Source: Pseudomonas putida (GTDB lineage Bacteria > Pseudomonadota > Gammaproteobacteria > Pseudomonadales > Pseudomonadaceae). From it: DNA of 64,000 bases. Both the position numbers and the translations under genes were made by a program. A model generated the notes under the pieces. It searched no databases. It worked only from the letters and a program-made list of their open reading frames with translations, and had not been told where the DNA came from. Positions within the stretch are counted from its first letter, which is position 1. Every line of letters begins with the position of its first letter. This document shows, piece by piece, positions 8,017 through 15,484 of the stretch. The DNA lies in the NCBI RefSeq assembly GCF_028682455.1, contig NZ_JANHLD010000001.1:2123501-2187500 (forward strand), given 5' to 3'.

Positions 8017-10458
8017 TTACTTGCCCGGTACCAGGGTCAGGCGTTTGCTGCCGTAGGCGCGGTCGAAGTTCTGCGGTTGCAGCGGCAGGCTCATGTAGCG
8101 GCCCTGGAACCAGGCATTGAGGCTATCGGCGAAATGCGCGCTGGCCGGGTTGCCGGACTGGCCGCTGCTGGTCTGCAGTTGCAGTGGCTCGACCTGACCG
8201 AAGTCGACCACCATGCGCAGGGAAGACGGCAACTGGGCATTGAAGTCCCGGCCCCAGGCATAGGGAGCCAGGCTCAGGGTGCTGTGATCGCCGCCGGTGG
8301 CCTGCGGCGCGCGTTCGACTTCATCGCCCAGGCCGTGGAAGGTCGGTGCAGGCCAGCGGTACTGGTGCAACTTGCCCCATTGCCAGGCGCGACGATCGTG
8401 ACCCAGTTGCGCTTCGCCGGCGCTGACGGCGGCGGCCAGGCTGCGGGCGAGGATCGCCGGTTTGTCCTCTTTCTGCGCCGTGCGCGCATCGTCCCAGAAC
8501 GGGCTGTCTTCCCGGCCCAGCAGGTGATCGGCCTGCGCCGAATAGGACAGGCGTGCATTGCCGACGAAGGCCTGCCAGGTGGCCGAGGATTCCGGGCCCA
8601 GTTCATCCAGGAAGGTCAGCTTCGCGCTTTCCTGCAGGAACAGTTCATACAAGGCCGCATCGGCCGAGGTGGTGCTCAGTCGACCATTGAACGCCATCAG
8701 GCGGGTATAGGCCTCCCGTGCCTTGGCACGCTGGTCGGCGGGCAGGCCTTCGATGGCCTGCTTGAGCGGTTGGGCCATGCCCGGTGCTTCGAACATTGCC
8801 TTGAGCTTGCCGGCGAACAGCGAGGTCCGGTCGTTTTGCATCGTGATCAGGCTGCGGCTGTCGTGCTTGCCGTTGCCCGCCAGTTGGCCCAGGCGTTCGG
8901 CGCGCTCGGGGTAGTACCAGCTGTTGGACAACTGCATGCCGTAGCCTTTGGGCACGCTGCGCTGATTGGCATTGCCGAGCCAGCCCTGGGCCGGGTCCTG
9001 GTCGTAGGGGTGCAGCATCGGGTCGGCGTAGCCATCCCAGTCGTAGCGGCTGTCCCAGCCTGGCGAGGGCAGCAGGCCCTGGCCTTCGCGACGGTTGGGG
9101 AAGCGCCCGCTGACCTGCCAGCCAATGTTGCTGGCATCGGCAAAGACGAAGTTCAGCGCTGCGGCGCCAATCTCCCGGGTGTTGTCGAAGGCGCGCTCGA
9201 CGTTCTGTGCCCGCGACAGGTTGAAGAACGCATCCATGCTCATGTCACCCTTGAGCAGCGGCACCTGCAGGGCCAGGCCGAGGCTGCTGTTCTGCGTGCT
9301 GCCGAGCAAGGTGCCGTGGCGGGTGTCGTACAGGGTTTCTCGCTGGGGGCGCTGGCCCCTGATAAAGAATGTTTCGTTGCGCGCCAGCGCCGGCAACCAC
9401 TTGCCGTCGGCCTGGTACATCAGGCGGCTGCCTTCGCGCTTGAGGCGTTCCAGGAACAGGTCCTGGTTATCGGCCATGACCGCACTGGTGCTCCAGGCCA
9501 GCTTGCCGTTGTAACCCGAGAGCACCAGCGGCAGGCCGGCGAGCGTGACGCCGGCGGCCTGGTACTTGGGCGCACGGATCTGCACCGGGCTCAGGGCCCA
9601 GGCTCCGAGGGTGTCGCTGGCCAGCAGGCTCTTGCCGCTGCGGCTGCGTTGCGGGGCGATGGCCCAGTTGCTGGAGCCAGCCGTACCCAACAGGTTCAGG
9701 GACGCCAGCTGCTCGCTGGCCGCGGCCAGCGGGCCCAGGGCGCCCAACTGACTGGAGAGGCTCAAGCCTTTGAGCTTGTCGGCCTCGGCTGTCGGCAATG
9801 GCTCGTCGGGGTAGCTGGGCAGCAGCCAGGGCAGTTTGTCGCTGCCGACCTTCTGCGCCAGGGTCAAGGCGGCAAGTTCTTCCTGCAGGTTGACCGATTG
9901 GCTGAAGTTGTACAGGCAGAAAATCAGCGCCGAGTCTTCCGGCTTCCAGTACTCGGGGCGGTAGCCACTTTGGGCCAACGGTGCTGGCAGGCGGTCGCGG
10001 TAGCGGAACAGGTAGGCATTGACGCCGCGGGCATAGACTTCAAAAAAGCGCTTGAGGCGCGGCGAGGCATCGGCGTAGAGCTGGTTGGCGGATTGCTTGA
10101 GGTTGGCGGCGCGCATCAGGCGGTCGACCTCCAGCACGTCGGCACCGGCCATTTCTGCCAGGCGCCCCTGGGCCAGCAGGCGCATGCCGACCATTTGCCC
10201 GATGCGGTCACTGGCATGCACGTAGCCCAGGGCGAACAAGGCATCGTGGAAGTTGCTGCTTTCAATCAGCGGCATGCCTTGGGCATTGCGGCGTACCGAG
10301 ACATTCTGCGCCAGGCCCTTGAGCGGTTGCACGCCGGTGCTTGGCGGCACGCTGTCGCGATAACCACCCATCTGGCAGCCGCCCAGGGCAAGCAGGCCTA
10401 GCATCGCAGCGGCTACGCCGAACCGGGGAGTAAAAGGGGGGAAGGCTGGCGCGGCCAT
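8017..10458 (-). CDS. quiP: Acyl-homoserine lactone acylase QuiP-like (penicillin acylase family)
   Basis: An Ntn hydrolase that removes acyl chains from amides; P. aeruginosa QuiP degrades long-chain AHL signals. The precursor is 813 residues. The N-terminus has a lipobox, LALGGC, with Cys28, predicting a lipoprotein. The self-cleavage and nucleophile site is GSSNWAI (261-267), with Ser263 as the likely N-terminal nucleophile of the beta chain, followed by the usual family blocks. AGGAG precedes the ATG. The neighbouring GST, SEC-C and OmpA genes fit the quiP locus as I recall it from P. aeruginosa, favouring QuiP over PvdQ or HacB. The substrate has not been shown here. Confidence 0.8.
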   Translation of the reverse strand: MAAPAFPPFTPRFGVAAAMLGLLALGGCQMGGYRDSVPPSTGVQPLKGLAQNVSVRRNAQGMPLIESSNFHDALFALGYVHASDRIGQMVGMRLLAQGRLAEMAGADVLEVDRLMRAANLKQSANQLYADASPRLKRFFEVYARGVNAYLFRYRDRLPAPLAQSGYRPEYWKPEDSALIFCLYNFSQSVNLQEELAALTLAQKVGSDKLPWLLPSYPDEPLPTAEADKLKGLSLSSQLGALGPLAAASEQLASLNLLGTAGSSNWAIAPQRSRSGKSLLASDTLGAWALSPVQIRAPKYQAAGVTLAGLPLVLSGYNGKLAWSTSAVMADNQDLFLERLKREGSRLMYQADGKWLPALARNETFFIRGQRPQRETLYDTRHGTLLGSTQNSSLGLALQVPLLKGDMSMDAFFNLSRAQNVERAFDNTREIGAAALNFVFADASNIGWQVSGRFPNRREGQGLLPSPGWDSRYDWDGYADPMLHPYDQDPAQGWLGNANQRSVPKGYGMQLSNSWYYPERAERLGQLAGNGKHDSRSLITMQNDRTSLFAGKLKAMFEAPGMAQPLKQAIEGLPADQRAKAREAYTRLMAFNGRLSTTSADAALYELFLQESAKLTFLDELGPESSATWQAFVGNARLSYSAQADHLLGREDSPFWDDARTAQKEDKPAILARSLAAAVSAGEAQLGHDRRAWQWGKLHQYRWPAPTFHGLGDEVERAPQATGGDHSTLSLAPYAWGRDFNAQLPSSLRMVVDFGQVEPLQLQTSSGQSGNPASAHFADSLNAWFQGRYMSLPLQPQNFDRAYGSKRLTLVPGK

Positions 10459-10574
10459 GGATGGGCTCCTGCAGGGGGTGGCGACTAAAAGGCGCTACGT
10501 TAGTGAGCCCGACCACGCCATGCAAGCGGGGGCGAGGCCTTTATTTTCAAAGCCTCGCGTCGATCATGCCGTTG

Positions 10575-11219
10575 TCAGGGCTGGGGTGGGTTGACCTGCT
10601 CGACCAGGGCGTAGGCTCGCTGGGTGGCAGGACGAGCCTGAATGCGCTCGAACCAGTCCTTGAGGGCCGGGAAGTCGTCCAGATTCTGTCCTTGCCAGGT
10701 GTGTGAAACGATCCAGGGATAAATCGCCATGTCGGCGATGCTGTACTCGTTACCGGCGACGAACGGTCTGTCCATCAGGCGCTTGTCGAGCACCCCGTAC
10801 AGGCGCGCAGTCTCGTCCACGTAGCGTTTGATCGCATAGGGGATTTTTTCCGGGGCGAAACGATTGAAGTGGTGATTCTGGCCGGCCATCGGGCCCAGGC
10901 CGCCCATTTGCCAGAACAGCCATTGCAGGGTTTGTTGTCGGCCACGCAGGTCGTGGGGAATGAAGCGGCCGGTTTTCTCGGCCAGGTACAAGAGGATGGC
11001 CCCGGACTCGAACAATGACAGCGGCGGCTGACCGTCGAGTGGTTGATGGTCGACGATGGCGGGGATGCGGTTGTTGGGGGCGATCTTCAGGAAGTCGGCG
11101 GCGAACTGTTCACCTTTGCCGATATTGACCGGATGCAGCGTATAGGACAGGCCGGTTTCTTCGAGAAACAGGGTGATCTTGTGGCCGTTGGGGGTGGTCC
11201 AGTAATACAGGTCGATCAT
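10575..11219 (-). CDS. Glutathione S-transferase, YfcG/YghU-like (nu class)
   Basis: A 214-residue cytosolic protein. It has an N-terminal thioredoxin fold (residues 1-85; YYWTTPNGHKITLFLEE carries the Thr/Asn that contacts glutathione in the nu class) and an alpha-helical C-terminal domain starting near residue 95. Relatives are disulfide-bond oxidoreductases that reduce small disulfides or peroxides with glutathione. It lies downstream of the small SEC-C gene and upstream of quiP on the same strand, with 93 bp and 116 bp gaps, so it probably has its own promoter. The physiological substrate is unknown. Confidence 0.88.
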   Translation of the reverse strand: MIDLYYWTTPNGHKITLFLEETGLSYTLHPVNIGKGEQFAADFLKIAPNNRIPAIVDHQPLDGQPPLSLFESGAILLYLAEKTGRFIPHDLRGRQQTLQWLFWQMGGLGPMAGQNHHFNRFAPEKIPYAIKRYVDETARLYGVLDKRLMDRPFVAGNEYSIADMAIYPWIVSHTWQGQNLDDFPALKDWFERIQARPATQRAYALVEQVNPPQP

Positions 11220-11312
11220 GGCACGCTCCGTCGAATGACTGGCAGCTGCGCCAGCGCGCAGCGGTCGCGCCTATGCATACCACAGGCGGCGACCGCTGTT
11301 ACAGGGCTGTAA

Positions 11313-11513
11313 TCAGGCCCCGTGGCACTTCTTGAACTTCTTGTTGCTGCCGCACGGGCATGGGTCGTTGCGACCGACGTCCTTCAGGGCGTTGCGCACC
11401 GGCTCCTGGTGGCCGTGGTTGCAGTGCGGGCCGTGAACATGGCCGTGGTCATGGTCGTGATGATCATGATCGTGGTTGCAGTCGGGGCCATGAACATGGG
11501 GTTGTTGGGTCAT
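11313..11513 (-). CDS. Small histidine-rich SEC-C motif protein
   Basis: A 66-residue protein. Residues 5-36 are extremely His/Asp-rich, with two HGPxCNH units flanking [10 protein letters not shown]. The C-terminus is a SEC-C zinc motif ([17 protein letters not shown], CxC...CH). Both parts look metal-binding: SEC-C is a zinc-binding module known from the SecA tail, and the His tract could hold zinc, nickel or cobalt. It lies 6 bp after the LEA-type lipoprotein gene in a four-gene run that contains a second SEC-C protein. The role is unknown; metal buffering or delivery is a guess. Confidence 0.8.
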   Translation of the reverse strand: MTQQPHVHGPDCNHDHDHHDHDHGHVHGPHCNHGHQEPVRNALKDVGRNDPCPCGSNKKFKKCHGA

Positions 11514-11519
11514 TGCGGG

Positions 11520-11996
11520 TTACTCCGGTAAAAGATCGCCGGGAATTATCTCACCACTGCGCGACAAGTGCAGGTCGCGGGTGAAGATTAATCCGCTGTT
11601 GAGCTCGCCATCGAGACGATAGTGCAGCGGCTGATTGGTATTCTTGAGCAGTTTGGCCAAGGGTTTGACCTGCGCCCAGAGGTTGGTGCGCACCGGAATC
11701 TTGAAGGTACGCCGCGCGTGTCCGCCCACACTGCGCCACAAGCTGGACTCGCCCTCGGCCAGCAGCAGTTCGTTCAAGCGCACGGTGTAGCTCAGGCTGC
11801 GGATGAACAGGCGCTCGTCGTTGGGGTTGTCGACGCGTACATGAAGAATGAACTCCTGCTGCAACAGGCGCATCTTGACCGCCTCGACCTTGACCAGATG
11901 AACCTCGGGGTCGCGGTAGTCATCCCCACCCAGCCAACTGGCACAGCCCGTCAGTTGTAGTATCAGCATGCCGAGCAACAACAGGCGGGCCGTCAA
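11520..11996 (-). CDS. LEA type 2 family lipoprotein
   Basis: A 158-residue lipoprotein with lipobox LTGC (Cys18) and no Asp at +2, so it probably sorts to the outer membrane. Residues 35-150 form a single immunoglobulin-like WHy/LEA_2 domain (VDNPNDERLFIRSLSYTVRL), a fold associated with desiccation and stress response in plants and bacteria. It is packed in an operon-like run: 2 bp from the YchJ-like gene upstream and 6 bp from the SEC-C gene downstream. The molecular function is unknown. Confidence 0.82.
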   Translation of the reverse strand: MTARLLLLGMLILQLTGCASWLGGDDYRDPEVHLVKVEAVKMRLLQQEFILHVRVDNPNDERLFIRSLSYTVRLNELLLAEGESSLWRSVGGHARRTFKIPVRTNLWAQVKPLAKLLKNTNQPLHYRLDGELNSGLIFTRDLHLSRSGEIIPGDLLPE

Positions 11997-11998
11997 CG

Positions 11999-12475
11999 TC
12001 AGTTACCCAGGTAGCTGGCGCAGCACTTCTTGAACTTCTGCCCGCTGGCGCAGGGGCAGGGGTCGTTGCGTCCGGCCTTGAGGTCGACGGTAGGGTCGAT
12101 GAAGTACCAGCGGCCATTGTTCTGTACGAAGGCGGAGCGCTCGCGGTGACTGTGCTCGCCATCGTTGTCGTGCCAGCGCGCGGTGAAGGTGACAAAGGCA
12201 TGTTCCGGCTGGCCGCCGAACACTTCGGCGCCTTCCACCTCCAGGCCCAGCCAGGTGCTCTGGGTACTCCAGGCCTTGATGCCGTCACGATCGAGGCCTG
12301 CCTGCTGCGCGGGCAGGGTGGTTGCTACCAGGTAGTCGATCAGCCCCAGCACGTAGGCGCTGTAGCGTGAACGCATCAGGGCCTGCGCGTCGGGCGCCGG
12401 CTGGCCGGCATGGAAATGTCCGCAACAGGCGTCGAGCAGGTTACCGCTGCCACAGGGACAAACCGAGACACTCAT
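11999..12475 (-). CDS. YchJ family protein (UPF0225) with two SEC-C motifs
   Basis: A 158-residue protein with an NTF2-like core between two zinc-binding SEC-C motifs: [19 protein letters not shown] at the N-terminus and [16 protein letters not shown] near the C-terminus. The middle holds [19 protein letters not shown], typical of YchJ. I chose the start at 12475; an upstream extension to 12568 would overlap the preceding gene. It is separated by 4 bp from the DUF6231 gene and by 2 bp from the LEA gene, so the four genes are probably co-transcribed. Function unknown. Confidence 0.85.
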   Translation of the reverse strand: MSVSVCPCGSGNLLDACCGHFHAGQPAPDAQALMRSRYSAYVLGLIDYLVATTLPAQQAGLDRDGIKAWSTQSTWLGLEVEGAEVFGGQPEHAFVTFTARWHDNDGEHSHRERSAFVQNNGRWYFIDPTVDLKAGRNDPCPCASGQKFKKCCASYLGN

Positions 12476-12479
12476 TGTT

Positions 12480-12974
12480 TCACCACCAGTACTTGCCAAA
12501 ATTTTGCGGGTTGGCCCAGAACTTGGCATTGAGCCAGTCCGGCACCTGTTTGTATTCACGTAGATCATAGGTGAACAGGCTCAGCACCTGGTCATCGCGT
12601 TGAAATTTTTCGTTGGCCTGCAGGGCCAGAGCGAAGAAGTCGGTGTCGTGCCATTGGCAGGCCTCGAGGTCCGCCAGCACGGCCACCCGGCTGGCATTGA
12701 GGTTGCGGATTCCGCCGAGCAATTGCAGGCCGTTGCGCTTGGGCAAGTGCTCCAGGCAATCGACCAGCAGCGCCAGGTCGAAGCGTTGCGCCGCCAGCTC
12801 GGCCGGCAACGGGCCAGGAGGCGCCTGGGCAATCTGGGCCTGCGGGTGGGCCTGGGCGAATGCCTCCAGGGCGGGAAATCGCGAGCCCACCAGCAGCAGG
12901 CGTTGCGGCGCATGGCGTTCTAGCAGCGCAGCCAGGGCTTGTTGCGGCGTGCGCTGGGAAAATCCGTCAATCAT
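12480..12974 (-). CDS. DUF6231-type hypothetical protein
   Basis: A 164-residue protein with a Rossmann-like pattern ([32 protein letters not shown]) that recalls a degenerate SAM-dependent methyltransferase, but no clear SAM-binding glycine motif is present. The C-terminus is aromatic and Asn-rich ([14 protein letters not shown]). It is the first gene of the four-gene run down to 11313. The name follows the family I believe it belongs to; enzymatic activity is not supported. Confidence 0.7.
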   Translation of the reverse strand: MIDGFSQRTPQQALAALLERHAPQRLLLVGSRFPALEAFAQAHPQAQIAQAPPGPLPAELAAQRFDLALLVDCLEHLPKRNGLQLLGGIRNLNASRVAVLADLEACQWHDTDFFALALQANEKFQRDDQVLSLFTYDLREYKQVPDWLNAKFWANPQNFGKYWW

Positions 12975-13085
12975 CGGGAATCCTCGGTCAGATGCGTCAA
13001 GACTAACGGTCCCGAGCCCCCAGGCATAGTGACTGATGGCGGCATCATGGCTTATTGCTGGCGGAGATGGTTCGGCGGGTCTTTA

Positions 13086-13122
13086 CTCCCATGAGCATCG
13101 GTTTTGAACCGAATCCCAGGAG
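13086..13122 (+). promoter_or_regulatory. Leader hairpin pairing with the ribosome-binding site of the first OmpA-like gene
   Basis: CTCC (13086-13089) can pair with GGAG (13119-13122), the SD 9 bases before the ATG, enclosing an inner stem CGGTT/AACCG (13099-13103 and 13107-13111). It is weaker than the matching structure before the next gene, but the shared element GGTCTTTACTCC and its distance to the start codon (about 54 nt) are the same. Confidence 0.45.
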
Positions 13123-13131
13123 ACGCAACAA

Positions 13132-13821
13132 ATGAGCATAGTACGCACAGCTTTACCTCTGGTTCTGCTTACCAGCGTGTTGACTGGTTGTGCAGGTTTG
13201 CAAAAAACCGACTGGCCGAAATGTGCGGCTGTCGGGGGTGTGGGCGGTGCAGCCTTGGGCGCTATAGAAAGCTCGAGCTGGGCTGGCTGGGGGGCCTTGC
13301 TGGGTGCGGGTATGGCAGCAGGCTACTGCTGGGCCCATGGCGATGGTGATGAAGATGGTGATGGTGTACCGGACAGTCGCGACAAGTGCCCGGGCACACC
13401 GCGTGGCGTACAGGTCGATGCCAATGGATGCCCGCCGGAGCCAGCCGTGGTTGAAGAGGTGGTAGTGGTCAAGGAAGAAGTGATCGTGATTCGTGATGTG
13501 CACTTCGAATTCGACTCGGCCAAGCTGACCGCAGCCGACAAGGAGCGCCTGAACACCATTGCCACTCGCCTCAAGAATGAAGCGGCAAGCGCCAGGCTGA
13601 GCGTGACCGGGCATACCGACAGTGTCGGCCGTGATGCCTATAACCAGAAACTGTCGGAACGTCGTGCCCAATCGGTTACCGACTACCTGGTGAGCAGCGG
13701 CGTACCGCGCGCCAGCTTCGTTTCGGTTCAGGGCGCCGGTGAAAGCCGTCCGGAAGCTGACAACGCGACAGCCGAAGGCCGGGCGATGAACCGGCGTGTG
13801 GAAATTCGCATCGAGCGCTGA
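13132..13821 (+). CDS. OmpA family outer-membrane lipoprotein with thrombospondin type 3 repeat
   Basis: A 229-residue lipoprotein with lipobox LTGC (Cys20). A glycine-rich stretch (residues 35-70) may insert in the membrane. It is followed by a calcium-binding TSP3 repeat (DGDEDGDGVPDSRDKCPGTP). The C-terminal OmpA peptidoglycan-binding domain (from about residue 115) contains FEFDSAKL and GHTDSVGRDAYNQKLSERRAQ, with the Asp and Arg that hold diaminopimelate. It anchors the outer membrane to peptidoglycan. It is a tandem paralogue of the next gene, 90 bp away. I recall PA1041 as the P. aeruginosa counterpart. Confidence 0.9.
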   Translation: MSIVRTALPLVLLTSVLTGCAGLQKTDWPKCAAVGGVGGAALGAIESSSWAGWGALLGAGMAAGYCWAHGDGDEDGDGVPDSRDKCPGTPRGVQVDANGCPPEPAVVEEVVVVKEEVIVIRDVHFEFDSAKLTAADKERLNTIATRLKNEAASARLSVTGHTDSVGRDAYNQKLSERRAQSVTDYLVSSGVPRASFVSVQGAGESRPEADNATAEGRAMNRRVEIRIER

Positions 13822-13867
13822 CGCGCAACCGGCCTGCGGCTTGAGAAGTGCTGCAGGTCGGTCTTTA

Positions 13868-13903
13868 CTCCTGTGTGACCGGCAGAGGCCGGTGACACAG
13901 GAG
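13868..13903 (+). promoter_or_regulatory. Strong hairpin sequestering the ribosome-binding site of the second OmpA-like gene
   Basis: CTCCTGTGT (13868-13876) pairs with ACACAGGAG (13895-13903), and after one mismatch ACCGGC (13878-13883) pairs with GCCGGT (13888-13893) around loop AGAG. The 3' arm contains the whole SD (AGGAG), 8 bases before the ATG at 13912. There is no T tract, so it is not a terminator; it looks like a translation-control element. Confidence 0.65.
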
Positions 13904-13911
13904 CAATTCCC

Positions 13912-14628
13912 ATGAGTGTTCTCTCCAAGGCTGCAGTATCAGTGCTGGTGGCGGCAAGCCTGCTTTCCGGTTGCGCCACTCACAGTGATGGCAGCGCACC
14001 ACTCAATCAAAGGACCTGGCCAATCTGCAGCCTGCTCGGCGGACTTGTCGGCGGCGGACTGGGAGCTATCGAAAGTTCTGCCTGGGCGGCCGGTGCCGGG
14101 GCTGCCGGCGCGATTGCCGGTGGGCTGATCTGCTATGCACAAGACGGCGACGAAGATGAAGACGGCGTATTCGATCGCCGTGATCGCTGCCCGGACACCC
14201 CGGCCAACACGCCTGTCAGCCATACCGGTTGCCCGCTGCCACAGTACCCTGCCACCGAAAAGGCCGAGCCTGCGCCTGTACCTGAAGTGATTACCCTCAA
14301 TGACCAGGGCTCGGTGATGTTCGCCTTCGACTCCGCCGAGCTGACCAGCAGCGCCCATACGCAATTGCAGGCGCTGACGAACAAGCTCAATGCCGCCAAC
14401 GTGGTCAGCGTCAAAGTGATCGGCCATACCGACAGCCAGGGCGCCGATGCCTACAACCAGACGCTTTCGGAGCGGCGTGCCAGCAGTGTTGCCGAGTATT
14501 TGATCAGCCAGGGGTTGTCTCCGGCGAAAGTCACCAGCCAGGGACGCGGCGAGAGCGAGCCGATTGCAGACAACGATACCGAGGAAGGACGGGCGCAGAA
14601 TCGTCGGGTGGAGCTGCACCTGAATTGA
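13912..14628 (+). CDS. OmpA family outer-membrane lipoprotein (tandem paralogue)
   Basis: A 238-residue lipoprotein, lipobox LSGC (Cys21), with the same plan as the gene before it: Gly/Ala-rich segment, a short Asp-rich TSP3-like repeat (DGDEDEDGVFDRRDRCPDTP) and an OmpA domain with FAFDSAEL and GHTDSQGADAYNQTLSERRAS. The two differ in the central region, so the duplication is not recent. Its SD is buried in a hairpin, unlike ordinary genes nearby. It is probably co-transcribed with the DUF1145 gene 16 bp downstream. Confidence 0.9.
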   Translation: MSVLSKAAVSVLVAASLLSGCATHSDGSAPLNQRTWPICSLLGGLVGGGLGAIESSAWAAGAGAAGAIAGGLICYAQDGDEDEDGVFDRRDRCPDTPANTPVSHTGCPLPQYPATEKAEPAPVPEVITLNDQGSVMFAFDSAELTSSAHTQLQALTNKLNAANVVSVKVIGHTDSQGADAYNQTLSERRASSVAEYLISQGLSPAKVTSQGRGESEPIADNDTEEGRAQNRRVELHLN

Positions 14629-14643
14629 TAGCAGGGGGCACGC

Positions 14644-14907
14644 ATGAAGGTTTTTCTGGGGTTGGGCAAGGCGCTGACGGTGGTGTTCTGGTGGGTAGTG
14701 CTGGTGAATCTGCTGATTCCCCAGGAGTTTCCCTTCAATAAACTGATCAACGCCGTCGGGATTGGATTGTTGGGGCTGCACCTGCTCGAAGTGCTGGCCT
14801 ACAACGGTCGCCTGCGGGACCGCAGCCATCGATGGTTCGACCGGCTGCAGATCCTGCTGGTGGGGATCTTTCATGTACTTTCGATCCCGCCTCCCCACCC
14901 ACGCTAG
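14644..14907 (+). CDS. DUF1145 small membrane protein
   Basis: An 87-residue protein with two or three predicted membrane segments (residues about 5-23, 34-52 and 66-82; LTVVFWWVVLVNLLIP is the conserved opening). It is similar in layout to E. coli YhhL. The function is not known. The SD-like AGCAGGGGG precedes the ATG, and the short gap to the OmpA-like gene suggests co-transcription. A partial REP core (AGCCCGCTCCTAC) follows the stop codon. Confidence 0.75.
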   Translation: MKVFLGLGKALTVVFWWVVLVNLLIPQEFPFNKLINAVGIGLLGLHLLEVLAYNGRLRDRSHRWFDRLQILLVGIFHVLSIPPPHPR

Positions 14908-14922
14908 CCCGCTCCTACACGA

Positions 14923-15387
14923 TCAGATGGGCAGGCGGGCGGTGGCGATCACGACCACGGCGATCCCCAGCAGCAGGTTGAAGCCCACCACCCGGCGGAT
15001 TTTGCCAAGTACCGTCGCACCGGTCGGCCAGTCTTCTGCCTTGACCGCTTTACGCAGTTCCGGCAGCAGCAATGATTGGATACGAATGAACAGCGCGATC
15101 ATCGCGATCGCGCCGCCCATCATCACCTGGACATAGCGTGGCGCCCCGTCGAAGCCGGCGAAACGCATGTGCAGCATGCCCACGCCGCTGATCACCAGCA
15201 CCGCGATCGCCACCCAGACCCACACGAAAAAACGCTGAAATACTTCAACCCACAAGCGCAGGCGAGCGGGGCCTTCAAGGGCGGAAACCGCCGCGGGCCG
15301 CAGGATCAGCCAGGCGAAGAACATTCCGCCGACCCACACCAGGGCGGCCAGGACATGCAGGCTATAAGGAAGGGCAAAGGCGGCCAT
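14923..15387 (-). CDS. CopD family membrane protein
   Basis: A 154-residue inner-membrane protein with four hydrophobic segments. It begins MAAFALPYSLHVLAALVWVG, with the His in the first helix typical of CopD/YcnJ-type copper or haem-associated proteins. GGAG lies just before the ATG at 15387; a longer form from 15510 would run back across the dinG start and is rejected. No copC or other copper genes are adjacent, so a role in copper uptake is family-level inference only. Confidence 0.82.
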   Translation of the reverse strand: MAAFALPYSLHVLAALVWVGGMFFAWLILRPAAVSALEGPARLRLWVEVFQRFFVWVWVAIAVLVISGVGMLHMRFAGFDGAPRYVQVMMGGAIAMIALFIRIQSLLLPELRKAVKAEDWPTGATVLGKIRRVVGFNLLLGIAVVVIATARLPI

Positions 15388-15484
15388 CGGGATCTCCATT
15401 CGGCGCAAGGGGCAATAGCGGGGTATGATAGCGACCCAATCGAAACACTGAAAATTTATCCAGCCCTCCGGGCGCCCCGACACC

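Noticed and set aside
7966..10401. 811-codon open frame opposite quiP
   Set aside because: Low-complexity Gly/Ala/Gln translation with no family motif; the minus strand encodes a full Ntn hydrolase.
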